64,000 bases of DNA from Methylobacterium amylolyticum (GTDB taxonomy: Bacteria > Pseudomonadota > Alphaproteobacteria > Rhizobiales > Beijerinckiaceae), in NCBI RefSeq assembly GCF_030700245.1, contig NZ_JAUYZI010000030.1:19612-83611 (forward strand). Direction: 5' to 3'. The position numbers were made by a program, and so were the translations under genes. The notes under the pieces are model-generated. The model was not told the origin of the DNA and did no database searches. It saw nothing but the letters and a program-made list of their open reading frames with translations. This document shows positions 16,770 to 24,330 of this stretch, one piece after another; the first letter of the stretch is position 1; each line of letters begins with the position of its first letter.

Positions 16770-17006
16770 GCACTGGCTCCGATCATCGGGGATTCTCGGA
16801 CGTCTATCGCCGCCCTGTGACGGGGGTCTGGCGTTCGTGTTGCGGGGCTGTGTCGCGAACGTCACGAGCGCGTGATGCCCGGGGGCTCGGAGGCGCGAGG
16901 CCGACCTGTCCGAGGCCCATGTGTTGCCGGTCGGTCGCGCGGGGTGCTACCGCGCGAACCCTCCGAGGGCCGGAATGCGGCGGGCGGCATGGAGCGGTCG
17001 AGGACG

Positions 17007-18344
17007 ATGGCAGCTCCCAGCGTGGCCGACAGCATCGGCCGCATCGCGCGACGCGACTACCGGGTTGCGATCATCGGCCTCGGCTACGTCGGCCTGCCTC
17101 TGGCACTCACCGCCTGCGCTGCGGGCTTCCCGGTGCTCGGGCTCGACATCAACCCGGACCGCGTCGCTCTGCTCAATCGCGGCGAGAGCGGCTTTCGCCA
17201 TATCGCAGACGCGCGCGTCCGCGCGGCGCGCGCGTCGGACCGGTTCGTCGCGTCGCTCGATTTCGCCGGGCTCGCCGACGCGGACGCGATCCTGATCTGC
17301 GTTCCGACCCCGCTGACTCGCCACCGCGAGCCGGACCTCGGCTTCGTCGCCGACACCGCCCGGGCCGTTCGGCCTCACCTGCGGCCCGGACACCTCGTCG
17401 TGCTCGAATCGACCACGTGGCCCGGCACGACCGACGAGGTCGTCCGACCGATCTTGGAGGCAGGGGGGCTGAGGAGCGGCGTGGACTTCCACCTCGCCTA
17501 CTCGCCCGAGCGCGAAGACCCCGGCAATGCCAGCCACGGCACAGCGACGATCCCGAAAGTCGTCGGCGGCGACGGCACCGACGCGCTCCGCCTCGCCCAA
17601 GCCCTCTACGATGCCTTGGTGGTCGCGACGGTGCCGGTCTCGTCGCCGGCGGTAGCCGAGGCGGTCAAGCTCACCGAGAACATCTTCCGCGCCGTCAACG
17701 TCGCTCTCGTGAACGAGCTCAAGGTCGTCTACCAGGCGATGGGCATCGACGTCTGGGAGGTGATCGAGGCGGCCAAGACCAAGCCGTTCGGCTACATGCC
17801 GTTCTATCCCGGCCCCGGCCTCGGCGGCCACTGCATCCCGATCGACCCGTTCTACCTGACGTGGAAGGCGCGGGAATACGGCATCACCACGCGGTTCATC
17901 GAACTCGCCGGCCAGATCAACACCGCCATGCCGGGCTACGTGGTCGATCGACTCGCCGAAGCGCTCGACCGCAGCGCGGGCCGCGGGCTGCGCGGTGCCC
18001 GCATCCTGATGGTCGGGCTGGCTTACAAGAAGAACGTCGACGACCTGCGCGAGAGCCCGGCGCTGACGCTGATCGAGCGGCTGACGGCGCGCGGCGCGGC
18101 GGTGGACTTCCACGACCCGCACATCCCGGTGATCCTGCCGACCCGCGAGCATGCCGTCCTGGCCGGCCGCCGCTCGGTGCCGCTGTCGCCGGAGGGCGTC
18201 GCCGCCTACGACGCGGTCCTGATCGCCGCCGACCACGACGCCGTCGATTACGCGGCGCTGGCCGCGGCGGCCCGCCTCGTGGTCGACACCCGCAATGCCT
18301 GCGGCCGTGCCGGTGTGAGCGGCCCGCACATCGTCAAGGCGTGA
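17007..18344 (+). CDS. UDP-sugar 6-dehydrogenase (WecC/WbpA/TviB type)
   Basis: A 445-residue NAD-dependent four-electron dehydrogenase that turns a UDP-sugar (probably an N-acetylhexosamine) into a uronic acid for surface polysaccharide. It has the Rossmann motif VAIIGLGYVGLPLALTA, SPEREDPGN, the middle-domain KLTENIFRAVNVALVNELK, and the catalytic cysteine in GGHCIPIDPFYL. The C-terminal NAD-linked domain has VGLAYKKNVDDLRESPAL. A second start 18 bp upstream is possible; GAGG favours the ATG used here. Neighbours to the right encode an FkbM methyltransferase and a nucleotide-sugar epimerase, so this is part of a glycan locus. Exact sugar unknown. Confidence 0.92.
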   Translation: MAAPSVADSIGRIARRDYRVAIIGLGYVGLPLALTACAAGFPVLGLDINPDRVALLNRGESGFRHIADARVRAARASDRFVASLDFAGLADADAILICVPTPLTRHREPDLGFVADTARAVRPHLRPGHLVVLESTTWPGTTDEVVRPILEAGGLRSGVDFHLAYSPEREDPGNASHGTATIPKVVGGDGTDALRLAQALYDALVVATVPVSSPAVAEAVKLTENIFRAVNVALVNELKVVYQAMGIDVWEVIEAAKTKPFGYMPFYPGPGLGGHCIPIDPFYLTWKAREYGITTRFIELAGQINTAMPGYVVDRLAEALDRSAGRGLRGARILMVGLAYKKNVDDLRESPALTLIERLTARGAAVDFHDPHIPVILPTREHAVLAGRRSVPLSPEGVAAYDAVLIAADHDAVDYAALAAAARLVVDTRNACGRAGVSGPHIVKA

Positions 18345-18390
18345 GGCGGCGCGGCCGATCCCCCCCGTGCCCTCACCCGCCGCGGGAGCG

Positions 18391-19482
18391 TCAGAACACC
18401 TGCACCTTGTCGAGATGCAGGTAGGTGCGCTCGGCGAGTTGCAGCCGCACGTAGCGCGCCCGCTCGCCCGGCACCATCACCCGCAGCGGCCGGCCGTCCG
18501 CGCCCCCGAAGGTGTAGCCGGCCTGATCGTGCACGAGGCGCCACTGCTCGCCGTCATCCGACAGCAGCACCCGCAGCGTCCGCGACCGCTCCCGCGCGCA
18601 GTCCATCCGGTTGTAGACGCGTACCTCGTGCAGATTCTGCACCGTATCGAGATCCACTTGCCACCACGGCGCGTCCTCGATGTCCGTGTGGAACCCGGGA
18701 CGACCGGTCAGGGGGCCGTCCACGCCGCCCTGCGCGCCGTTCGCCACGTCGAAGTACGACCACTCGCACTCACTGCTCTGCGCGGCGCGCCTGCCCTCGC
18801 TGAGAAGGCCGTCGTAGTCCGGCAGGCCCGGAAAGCCCGGCTTGGGTCGGCAGAAGAAGGCCTCGCCGTGGCCCACGTCATTGAGCTGGAGCCAGCGCGG
18901 GCGCAGGTCGAACCCGCGCAGGAACGCGGTGATCTCCTCCAGCGTGCACCCGCCCTCGTAGAGCGGTGCCTCGCTCACCTCGATGTAGACCCCGTCGATC
19001 TGGGGCAAGCTGCCTGTCGCCCCGCGCAGCACCCGCAGGTCCGCCCCCTGCGCGTCGACCACCAGCAGGTTCGGCACCCGCCCCGGGCTGTGCTCGGCCA
19101 CGATCGCGTCCACCGTCGTCGTGACCATCCGCTGCACGCCGGTGTAGACGATCTCCGGGTGATGCTCGGCATGCGCGCCCAGCGCGAACAGGCTCGATGA
19201 TTGCCCGCCGTTGCTGGCCACGTTGAACTGCACCGCGTCGCCCGCCCGCTCAGCGCAGACCGCCTGGATCGCCGAGTGGAACGGCAGGCCGGCGAGGTTG
19301 GCCTTCAGGATGGCGAAGGCGCTGTCGACCGGCTCGACGTACAGGCACGGGCTCGCCCCGTTCGCCTCATAATCGTGCCGCTCCTGGCCCTCGTTCGCCC
19401 CGACGTGCAGGACACCCTGGACCCAGTGACCGGCCACGTTCATCTGTTCAAGTGCGTCTAACATCGAGCCCCCGCTGGCCAT
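18391..19482 (-). CDS. FkbM-family methyltransferase fused to a C-terminal F5/8-type (discoidin) domain
   Basis: A 363-residue protein. Residues 20-200 are an FkbM-type SAM-dependent methyltransferase: VLHVGANEGQERHDY, YVEPVDSAF, LLVVDAQGADLRVLRGA, GVYIEVSEAPLYEGG. Residues 220-363 look like a discoidin jelly-roll: WWQVDLDTVQNLHEVRVYNR, LRVLLSDDGEQWRLVHD, ARYVRLQLAERTYLHLDKVQVF. FkbM enzymes methylate hydroxyls on sugars or polyketides and discoidin domains often bind glycans, so a glycan O-methyltransferase with a built-in binding module is a reasonable inference. No signal peptide, so it acts in the cytoplasm. An in-frame ATG 18 bp inside is an alternative start. A markedly A/T-rich stretch precedes it. 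Confidence 0.82.
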   Translation of the reverse strand: MASGGSMLDALEQMNVAGHWVQGVLHVGANEGQERHDYEANGASPCLYVEPVDSAFAILKANLAGLPFHSAIQAVCAERAGDAVQFNVASNGGQSSSLFALGAHAEHHPEIVYTGVQRMVTTTVDAIVAEHSPGRVPNLLVVDAQGADLRVLRGATGSLPQIDGVYIEVSEAPLYEGGCTLEEITAFLRGFDLRPRWLQLNDVGHGEAFFCRPKPGFPGLPDYDGLLSEGRRAAQSSECEWSYFDVANGAQGGVDGPLTGRPGFHTDIEDAPWWQVDLDTVQNLHEVRVYNRMDCARERSRTLRVLLSDDGEQWRLVHDQAGYTFGGADGRPLRVMVPGERARYVRLQLAERTYLHLDKVQVF

Positions 19483-19680
19483 GTCGATTACGGCGTTTGA
19501 TCAGAAGCGGGAAGCAATAGCGATTCGATTTTGTGTGGACGAACCCTCACTTTCTCCGTCTCTGCGCGCAAAAATGAATCGAAATTGTATTTTGCAAATA
19601 TCACATAATATCCCGATCAAGATCCTGGCAATTGCAGACCAAAATCAATCATCAACACCATTGACATGAGGCGCCTTGCA
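19483..19680. other. A/T-rich intergenic island
   Basis: About 200 bp of DNA that is visibly much richer in A and T than everything around it, with runs such as AAAAATGAATCGAAATTG and CAAATATCACATAATAT. It lies between the FkbM-discoidin gene and a small gene, both on the minus strand, and so is upstream of the FkbM gene. It may be a promoter region silenced or bent by nucleoid proteins, or a remnant of transferred DNA. A weak open frame crosses it without protein-like character. Confidence 0.6.
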
Positions 19681-19716
19681 TGTGTCATGGCGATGGCGCG
19701 CGAAAAAGCCCTGCGT

Positions 19717-19965
19717 CTAGCCGATAGACACGCTGGTCAACACCTCCGCCGCCCGGCGCACCTCGGCGGCGATCATCTCCTCGCTCGGCCCGTCGATCGG
19801 GAGGCCGGCGAGGATCGCGGCCACGTCCCGCTTCACGTCCTCGCGCACTTCCGGATTCTCCTCCGAGAGCCGGCCGATCAGGACCCCGAGGACAATCTCC
19901 AGCGCCGACAGCTTCGCGTGGAGGCGCGAGAAGTCGTCGAGGGGGTCCGATTCCGTCTGAGTCAT
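19717..19965 (-). CDS. Small hypothetical protein, 82 residues
   Basis: Starts MTQTESDPLDDFSRLHAKLS and is acidic and mostly helical by pattern (ALEIVLGVLIGRLSEENPEV, EEMIAAEVRRAAEVLTS). The hydrophobic stretch LEIVLGVLIGRL is too short and amphipathic for a certain membrane helix. It lies 47 bp downstream of the epimerase gene on the same strand, so it probably shares its transcript. Family and function not recognised. Confidence 0.55.
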   Translation of the reverse strand: MTQTESDPLDDFSRLHAKLSALEIVLGVLIGRLSEENPEVREDVKRDVAAILAGLPIDGPSEEMIAAEVRRAAEVLTSVSIG

Positions 19966-20012
19966 CCGCACCTCCGTGCTCGACGCGCCGGCCAAGGCGC
20001 GCGCCCGGCCGA

Positions 20013-20984
20013 TCAACCGCGCAGCGTGGCGTGGTTCTCCAGGAACCAGCGGTACGTCCGCTCCAGCCCATCCTCCAGCGCGATCTCCGGACGCCAGCCC
20101 ATCGCCTTGAGACGCGACACGTCCATCAGCTTGCGCGGCGTACCGTCGGGCTTCGTCGCGTCGAAGTCGAGGGCGCCCCTGTAGCCGACGACCCGCGCCA
20201 GCGCCTCGGCCAGTTCCCGGATCGTGCAATCCTCGCCGGTGCCGACATTGATGTGCGACAGGGTCGGCTGCGTGTTGGCCGCGTAGGTCGCCTCGTCCAG
20301 ATCCATCACGAAGACGCTGGCGCGCGCCATGTCGTCGACGTGCAGGAACTCGCGCATCGCCCGGCCCGTGCCCCACACAGTCACGCGCGCCCGGCCCTCG
20401 GTCTTCGCCTCGTGCAGCCGCCGCATGAGCGCGGGCAGCACGTGCGAGTTCTCGGGATGGAAGTTGTCGTTGGGCCCGTACAGGTTGGTCGGCATCACGC
20501 TGCGATAGTGCCGCCCGTACTGCCGGTTGTAGCTCTCGCAGGTCTTGATCCCGGCGATCTTGGCGAGGGCGTAGGGCTCGTTGGTGGGCTCCAGCGGTCC
20601 GGTGAGCAGCGCGTCCTCGCGCATCGGCTGCGCGGCGAGCTTCGGATAGATGCAGGAGGAGCCGAGGAACAGCAGCCGGTCGACGTCGGCCCGGTGGGCC
20701 GCGTGGATCAGGTTCGACTGGATCTGAAGGTTCTCGTAGATGAACTCGGCCGGGTAGACGTTGTTGGCGTGGATGCCGCCAACCTTGGCCGCGGCGAGAT
20801 AGACCTGATCGATGCGGTGATCCGCGAAGAACCGGGTTACCGTCGCCTGATCCAGCAGGTCGAGCGCGCTCCGGTCGGCCGTCAGCACCTCCGCGTGCCC
20901 GCTCTCGCGCAGGCGACGCACGATGGCCGAGCCGACCATGCCGCGGTGCCCCGCGACGAAGATTGCTGTCCCGCGCTCACCCAT
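20013..20984 (-). CDS. fcl: GDP-L-fucose synthase-type epimerase/reductase
   Basis: A 323-residue short-chain dehydrogenase that would turn GDP-4-keto-6-deoxymannose into GDP-L-fucose or a close relative. It has IFVAGHRGMVGSAIVRRL for NADP binding, AAAKVGGIHANN, FLGSSCIYPK with the catalytic Ser, YALAK for the Tyr/Lys pair, and PTNLYGPNDNFHPENSHVLP, which is diagnostic for the GMER group. The ATG used has GGAACGAG upstream; a GTG 21 bp earlier is possible. The GDP-mannose 4,6-dehydratase (gmd) needed before this step is not in the window. Part of the surface-glycan region. Confidence 0.92.
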   Translation of the reverse strand: MGERGTAIFVAGHRGMVGSAIVRRLRESGHAEVLTADRSALDLLDQATVTRFFADHRIDQVYLAAAKVGGIHANNVYPAEFIYENLQIQSNLIHAAHRADVDRLLFLGSSCIYPKLAAQPMREDALLTGPLEPTNEPYALAKIAGIKTCESYNRQYGRHYRSVMPTNLYGPNDNFHPENSHVLPALMRRLHEAKTEGRARVTVWGTGRAMREFLHVDDMARASVFVMDLDEATYAANTQPTLSHINVGTGEDCTIRELAEALARVVGYRGALDFDATKPDGTPRKLMDVSRLKAMGWRPEIALEDGLERTYRWFLENHATLRG

Positions 20985-21179
20985 CGCACGCTCGTTCCCT
21001 GACACGCCCGGCCCCGAGCCGGTTTCCGGACCGACTGCGTCTATACCGCGTTTGCGCGGCTCTTCGCCGTCGAAAGAGGCGATTTCTTGGGCGCCGTCCG
21101 GTGACCCGATCGCGCCGCAGCCGCGGGGGCTGTGTCGCGACGGACTGCCACAACCGAAAGTTGTTATTAAGCATTCTAC

Positions 21180-21195
21180 CAGAAGATGTCTTCTG
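21180..21195. promoter_or_regulatory. Inverted repeat CAGAAGA-TG-TCTTCTG
   Basis: A perfect 7-bp dyad with a 2-bp centre in the divergent gap between the epimerase and the adhesin gene, 75 bp before the adhesin ATG. Position and symmetry fit an operator for either gene. Nothing identifies the protein that would bind it. Confidence 0.4.
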
Positions 21196-21269
21196 CCGCT
21201 GCTGATCGCGCTGACGGTTGCAGTATCGGGCCCGCCACGTGCCGGCCCCGCGAAGCCTTGGAGTGCCAG

Positions 21270-22739
21270 ATGCGTATCTCGACCTTCGTCCCGGCCCGGC
21301 CGCGGACGGCGCGCGCCGGCGCGCCGCGTCGCAAGACCCTTCCGCTGCTCGGCGGGCTGCTGCTCGTCGCGCCTCTGGCGACACCCGCGGAGGCGCAGCT
21401 TCTGCGCGGCACCCTCGACACGGGCAACGGTATCCTGGGGACCGGCATCACGCTGGGCACCTCCGCCCCGGGCAGCGGCGTTCTCGGCACCGGACTGAAC
21501 GTCGGCACCACCGGCGGCGGCCTGCTGGGGACCGGATTGAACGTCGGCACCACCGGACCGGGCAGCGGCGTCCTCGGCACCGGACTGAACATCGGCACGA
21601 ACGGCGGCGGCCTCCTCGGGACCGGGCTGATCATCGGCACGACCGGGCCGGGCGACGGACTGCTAGGCACGGGCATCAACCTCGGCACCGCCGGTGGCGG
21701 AGGCGGCTGGGTCGGGTGCCCGACCGGCTGCCCGGGCGGCGGTGGCGGAGGCGGAGGCGGATCGAACCAGAACGTCTACGTCGTCACCGGCAACGTCACG
21801 CAGTCCCAGGGTCAGACCATCATCGCCGATCTCCGGCTGTCGCAGGTCTCCAGCCTGACCGCGGTCAGCACCAACAACGCCAGCGCGTTCGCCGCGCCGG
21901 TCGCGACCGGTGGGGACGCGATGGCGGTCGGTTACGGATCGAGCGCGTCGGGCTACGCCGCCACCGCCGTCGGCGTCGCCGCCAACGCCAGCAACACGGG
22001 AAGCGTCGCCGTGGGCTACGCCGCCAATGCGGTGGGCGTCGCCTCCACATCGGTCGGCACGGCGTCGGCGGCCTCGGGTGCCGGCAGCACGGCGCTCGGC
22101 TTCGCCGCGGGGGCGGGCGGCTCGGGCTCCACCGCCATCGGCGCCGCGGCCTCCGCGGCCGGCGCCAACAGCGTGGCACTCGGCAACGGCGCTGCCGCCA
22201 ACCAGAACAACACCGTCGCCATCGGCGCCAACGTCCGCACGACCCAGGCGAACCAGGTGGCGATCGGCAACGCCGCCAACACCTACACGCTCGCGGGCAT
22301 CACCTCCCAGGCCAGCGCAGCCGCCCAGAGCGGGGCGACGCAGTTCGTCACCACCGACGCCAACGGCAACCTCGCCGCCTCGGCCTACGGCCCGTCGACC
22401 ATCGCCGGCCTGGGGAACCGGATCGACTCGATCCAGGGGCAGGTGAACAACCTGGAGGCGAAGACGGACGCCGTGCAGCGCTACGCGATCCAGACGCGCA
22501 AGGAGGCGCGCCAGGGTGTGGCGATGGCGCTCGCGATGGCCACCGCCCCGATGCCGTCGGCGCCGGGCCGCACCACCTGGGCGACCAACGCGGCGACCTA
22601 TCGCGGCGAGTGGGCGGGCGGCGTCGCGCTCGCGCACCGCCTGCCGACCTGCTGCGTGCCGATCGCCATCACCGCCGGCGTCTCCTACGGCGGAAACAGT
22701 TCGGTGGGCGCACGCGCCGGCCTCGCGGGCGAGTTCTGA
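21270..22739 (+). CDS. YadA-like trimeric autotransporter adhesin
   Basis: A 489-residue surface protein. An extended signal peptide (to about residue 42) is followed by six LGTG repeats (55-146), a Gly-run with CPTGCPGGGG, a mixed segment, then YadA-type head motifs (about 210-335; for example GSVAVGYAANAVG, GANSVALGNGAAA, NTVAIGANV). Next come a short coiled coil (IDSIQGQVNNLEAKTDAVQ) and a C-terminal beta-barrel anchor (about 435-489) ending in Phe, as type Vc secretion requires. It probably trimerises in the outer membrane and mediates attachment. Odd points are the LGTG arm, the CPTGC motif and a Cys pair in the anchor (LPTCCVP). It is divergent from the epimerase gene. Confidence 0.88.
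   Translation: MRISTFVPARPRTARAGAPRRKTLPLLGGLLLVAPLATPAEAQLLRGTLDTGNGILGTGITLGTSAPGSGVLGTGLNVGTTGGGLLGTGLNVGTTGPGSGVLGTGLNIGTNGGGLLGTGLIIGTTGPGDGLLGTGINLGTAGGGGGWVGCPTGCPGGGGGGGGGSNQNVYVVTGNVTQSQGQTIIADLRLSQVSSLTAVSTNNASAFAAPVATGGDAMAVGYGSSASGYAATAVGVAANASNTGSVAVGYAANAVGVASTSVGTASAASGAGSTALGFAAGAGGSGSTAIGAAASAAGANSVALGNGAAANQNNTVAIGANVRTTQANQVAIGNAANTYTLAGITSQASAAAQSGATQFVTTDANGNLAASAYGPSTIAGLGNRIDSIQGQVNNLEAKTDAVQRYAIQTRKEARQGVAMALAMATAPMPSAPGRTTWATNAATYRGEWAGGVALAHRLPTCCVPIAITAGVSYGGNSSVGARAGLAGEF
21432..21707 (+). repeat. Tandem coding repeat, six LGTG units
   Basis: Inside the adhesin gene, units of 16 or 14 codons repeat, such as VLGTGLNVGTTGGG and LLGTGLNVGTTGPGSG. They mostly alternate in length, giving a higher-order period of about 30 residues (90 bp). 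DNA identity between units is high, so copy number may vary by recombination or slippage. Confidence 0.85.
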
Positions 22740-22795
22740 GCGCGGGTGCGCGAGGGCCGCGGTTTCGCCCTTGCGCATCACGAAATCCCCGCGCT

Positions 22796-22817
22796 AGTGT
22801 CAAGCCATGTTGACACT
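22796..22817. promoter_or_regulatory. PpsR/CrtJ-like palindrome spanning the crtI start codon
   Basis: AGTGTCAA-GCCATG-TTGACACT has perfect 8-bp arms. It contains TGT-N12-ACA, the recognition pattern of the redox/light repressor PpsR (CrtJ), which controls carotenoid and photosynthesis genes in purple bacteria. The ATG assigned to crtI sits in the spacer, so the site would overlap the start of the message or the true start is further in. Confidence 0.55.
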
Positions 22818-24330
22818 CGCGGTCGAGCCTCAGGCGGTGCAGGAGAGCGATCCGCGGCCGCACGCGGTGGTGATCGGCTCCGGCTTCGGCGGTCTCGCCG
22901 CGGCCGTCCGGCTCGGGGCGCGCGGATACCGCGTCACGGTGCTGGAACGCCTGGAGCAGCCGGGCGGTCGCGCCCGGGTCCACCGCCAGGACGGCTTCAC
23001 CTTCGACGCCGGCCCGACCATCGTCACCGCGCCGCACTTGTTCGAGGAGCTGTGGAGTCTGGCGGGCCGGCGGCTCGCCGACGACGTGACCCTGGTGCCG
23101 ATGGACCCGTTCTACCGGATCCGTTTCGCCGACGGGGCGTGCTTCGACTACAGCGGCGACCCGGAGCGGATGCGCGCCGAGGTCGCCCGCTTCGCGCCGA
23201 ACGATGTCGAGGGCTACGAGCGCTTCATGGCCCATGCCCGGGCGGTGTGCGCGGTCGGCTTCGAGCGGCTTGGGGACGTGCCGTTCGGCTCGGTCGGGGC
23301 GATGCTGCGGATCGCGCCGGACCTGCTGCGTCTGTCCGGCCACCGGTCGGTCTACGACGTGGTGGCCCGCTTCATCCGCGACGAGCGGCTGCGCACGGTG
23401 TTCAGCTTCCACCCGCTGCTGATCGGTGGCAACCCGTTCCGGGCGAGCGCGATCTACTGCCTGATCGCCGACCTCGAACGCCGCTGGGGGGTGCATTTCG
23501 CCCTCGGCGGCACCGGCCGGCTCGTCGACGGGCTGGTGCGGCTGATCCGCGGCCAGCGGGGGCGCGTGCGCCTCGGGGCGGAGGTGGCACGGATCCGGGT
23601 CGAGGCGGGCCGCGCGACCGGCGTGGTCCTTTCGGGCGGCGAGGTGATCGCCGCCGACATCGTCGTCTCCAACGCCGACTCGGCCCTGACCCTGTCGCGG
23701 CTCCTGCCCGAGCGCCACCGCTGGAGCCCGGGGCGGATGCGGCGGGCGCGCTCGTCGATGGGGCTGTTCGTCTGGTACTTCGGCACCCGCCGCCGCTACC
23801 CGGACGTGCAGCACCACACGATCCTGCTGGGACCGCGCTACCGCGAGCTGCTCGCCGACATCTTCGACCGCAAGGTGCTCGCCGAGGATGCGAGCCTCTA
23901 CCTCCACCGCCCCACCGCGACCGATCCCAGCCTCGCGCCGCCCGGCCACGACGCGTTCTACGTGCTGGCTCCGGTGCCGAACCTCGCGGGCGGGCAGGAC
24001 TGGGCGGCGCTGGCCGAGCCCTACCGGAGGCGGATCGAGACGATGCTGGCGGAGAGCGTGCTGCCGGGCCTGCCCGAGGCGCTCGTCACCTCGCGGGTCA
24101 CGACACCGCAAGATTTCTGCGACGACTTCCTGAGCTACCGCGGCTCCGGCTTCGGGCTGGAGCCGGTGCTCACGCAATCCGCTTGGTTCCGGCCGCACAA
24201 CCGCTCGAACGCGGTCGAGAACCTGTTCCTGGTGGGCGCCGGCACGCATCCGGGGGCGGGTCTGCCCGGGGTGCTGTCCTCCGCCCGCGTCCTCGATCGC
24301 GTGGTGCCGGATGCCCGTGTCGCCGTCTGA
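22807..24330 (+). CDS. crtI: Phytoene desaturase CrtI
   Basis: A 507-residue FAD-dependent desaturase/isomerase that introduces double bonds into phytoene on the way to lycopene or neurosporene. The N-terminal dinucleotide fold is HAVVIGSGFGGLAAAVRLGA with LEQPGGRA, then DAGPTIVTAPHLFEELW. The C-terminal bacterial desaturase signature is NLFLVGAGTHPGAGLPGVL. The ATG lies inside a PpsR-like palindrome and lacks a clear ribosome binding site; a GTG 30 bp further in is an alternative. It overlaps crtB by 20 bp, so the two form a carotenoid operon. Other steps of the pathway are not in the window. Confidence 0.95.
   Translation: MLTLAVEPQAVQESDPRPHAVVIGSGFGGLAAAVRLGARGYRVTVLERLEQPGGRARVHRQDGFTFDAGPTIVTAPHLFEELWSLAGRRLADDVTLVPMDPFYRIRFADGACFDYSGDPERMRAEVARFAPNDVEGYERFMAHARAVCAVGFERLGDVPFGSVGAMLRIAPDLLRLSGHRSVYDVVARFIRDERLRTVFSFHPLLIGGNPFRASAIYCLIADLERRWGVHFALGGTGRLVDGLVRLIRGQRGRVRLGAEVARIRVEAGRATGVVLSGGEVIAADIVVSNADSALTLSRLLPERHRWSPGRMRRARSSMGLFVWYFGTRRRYPDVQHHTILLGPRYRELLADIFDRKVLAEDASLYLHRPTATDPSLAPPGHDAFYVLAPVPNLAGGQDWAALAEPYRRRIETMLAESVLPGLPEALVTSRVTTPQDFCDDFLSYRGSGFGLEPVLTQSAWFRPHNRSNAVENLFLVGAGTHPGAGLPGVLSSARVLDRVVPDARVAV

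Noticed and set aside
19481..19669. Open frame of 62 codons inside the A/T-rich island
   Set aside because: No ribosome binding site, no recognisable protein pattern, and the base content suggests a regulatory stretch rather than a gene.
21432..21707. Possible CRISPR array
   Set aside because: The repeats are in frame inside the adhesin gene, continuous, without unique spacers.
16989..22739. The surface-glycan and adhesin region as one complete capsule locus
   Set aside because: There are no Wzx/Wza/Wzc export genes, no gmd and few transferases, and the genes lie on both strands, so it is at most a partial or dispersed pathway.
22810..22838. TTGACA inside the crtI palindrome as a -35 box
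   Set aside because: No -10-like hexamer lies 16-18 bp further on, and the symmetry is better explained by a PpsR-type site.
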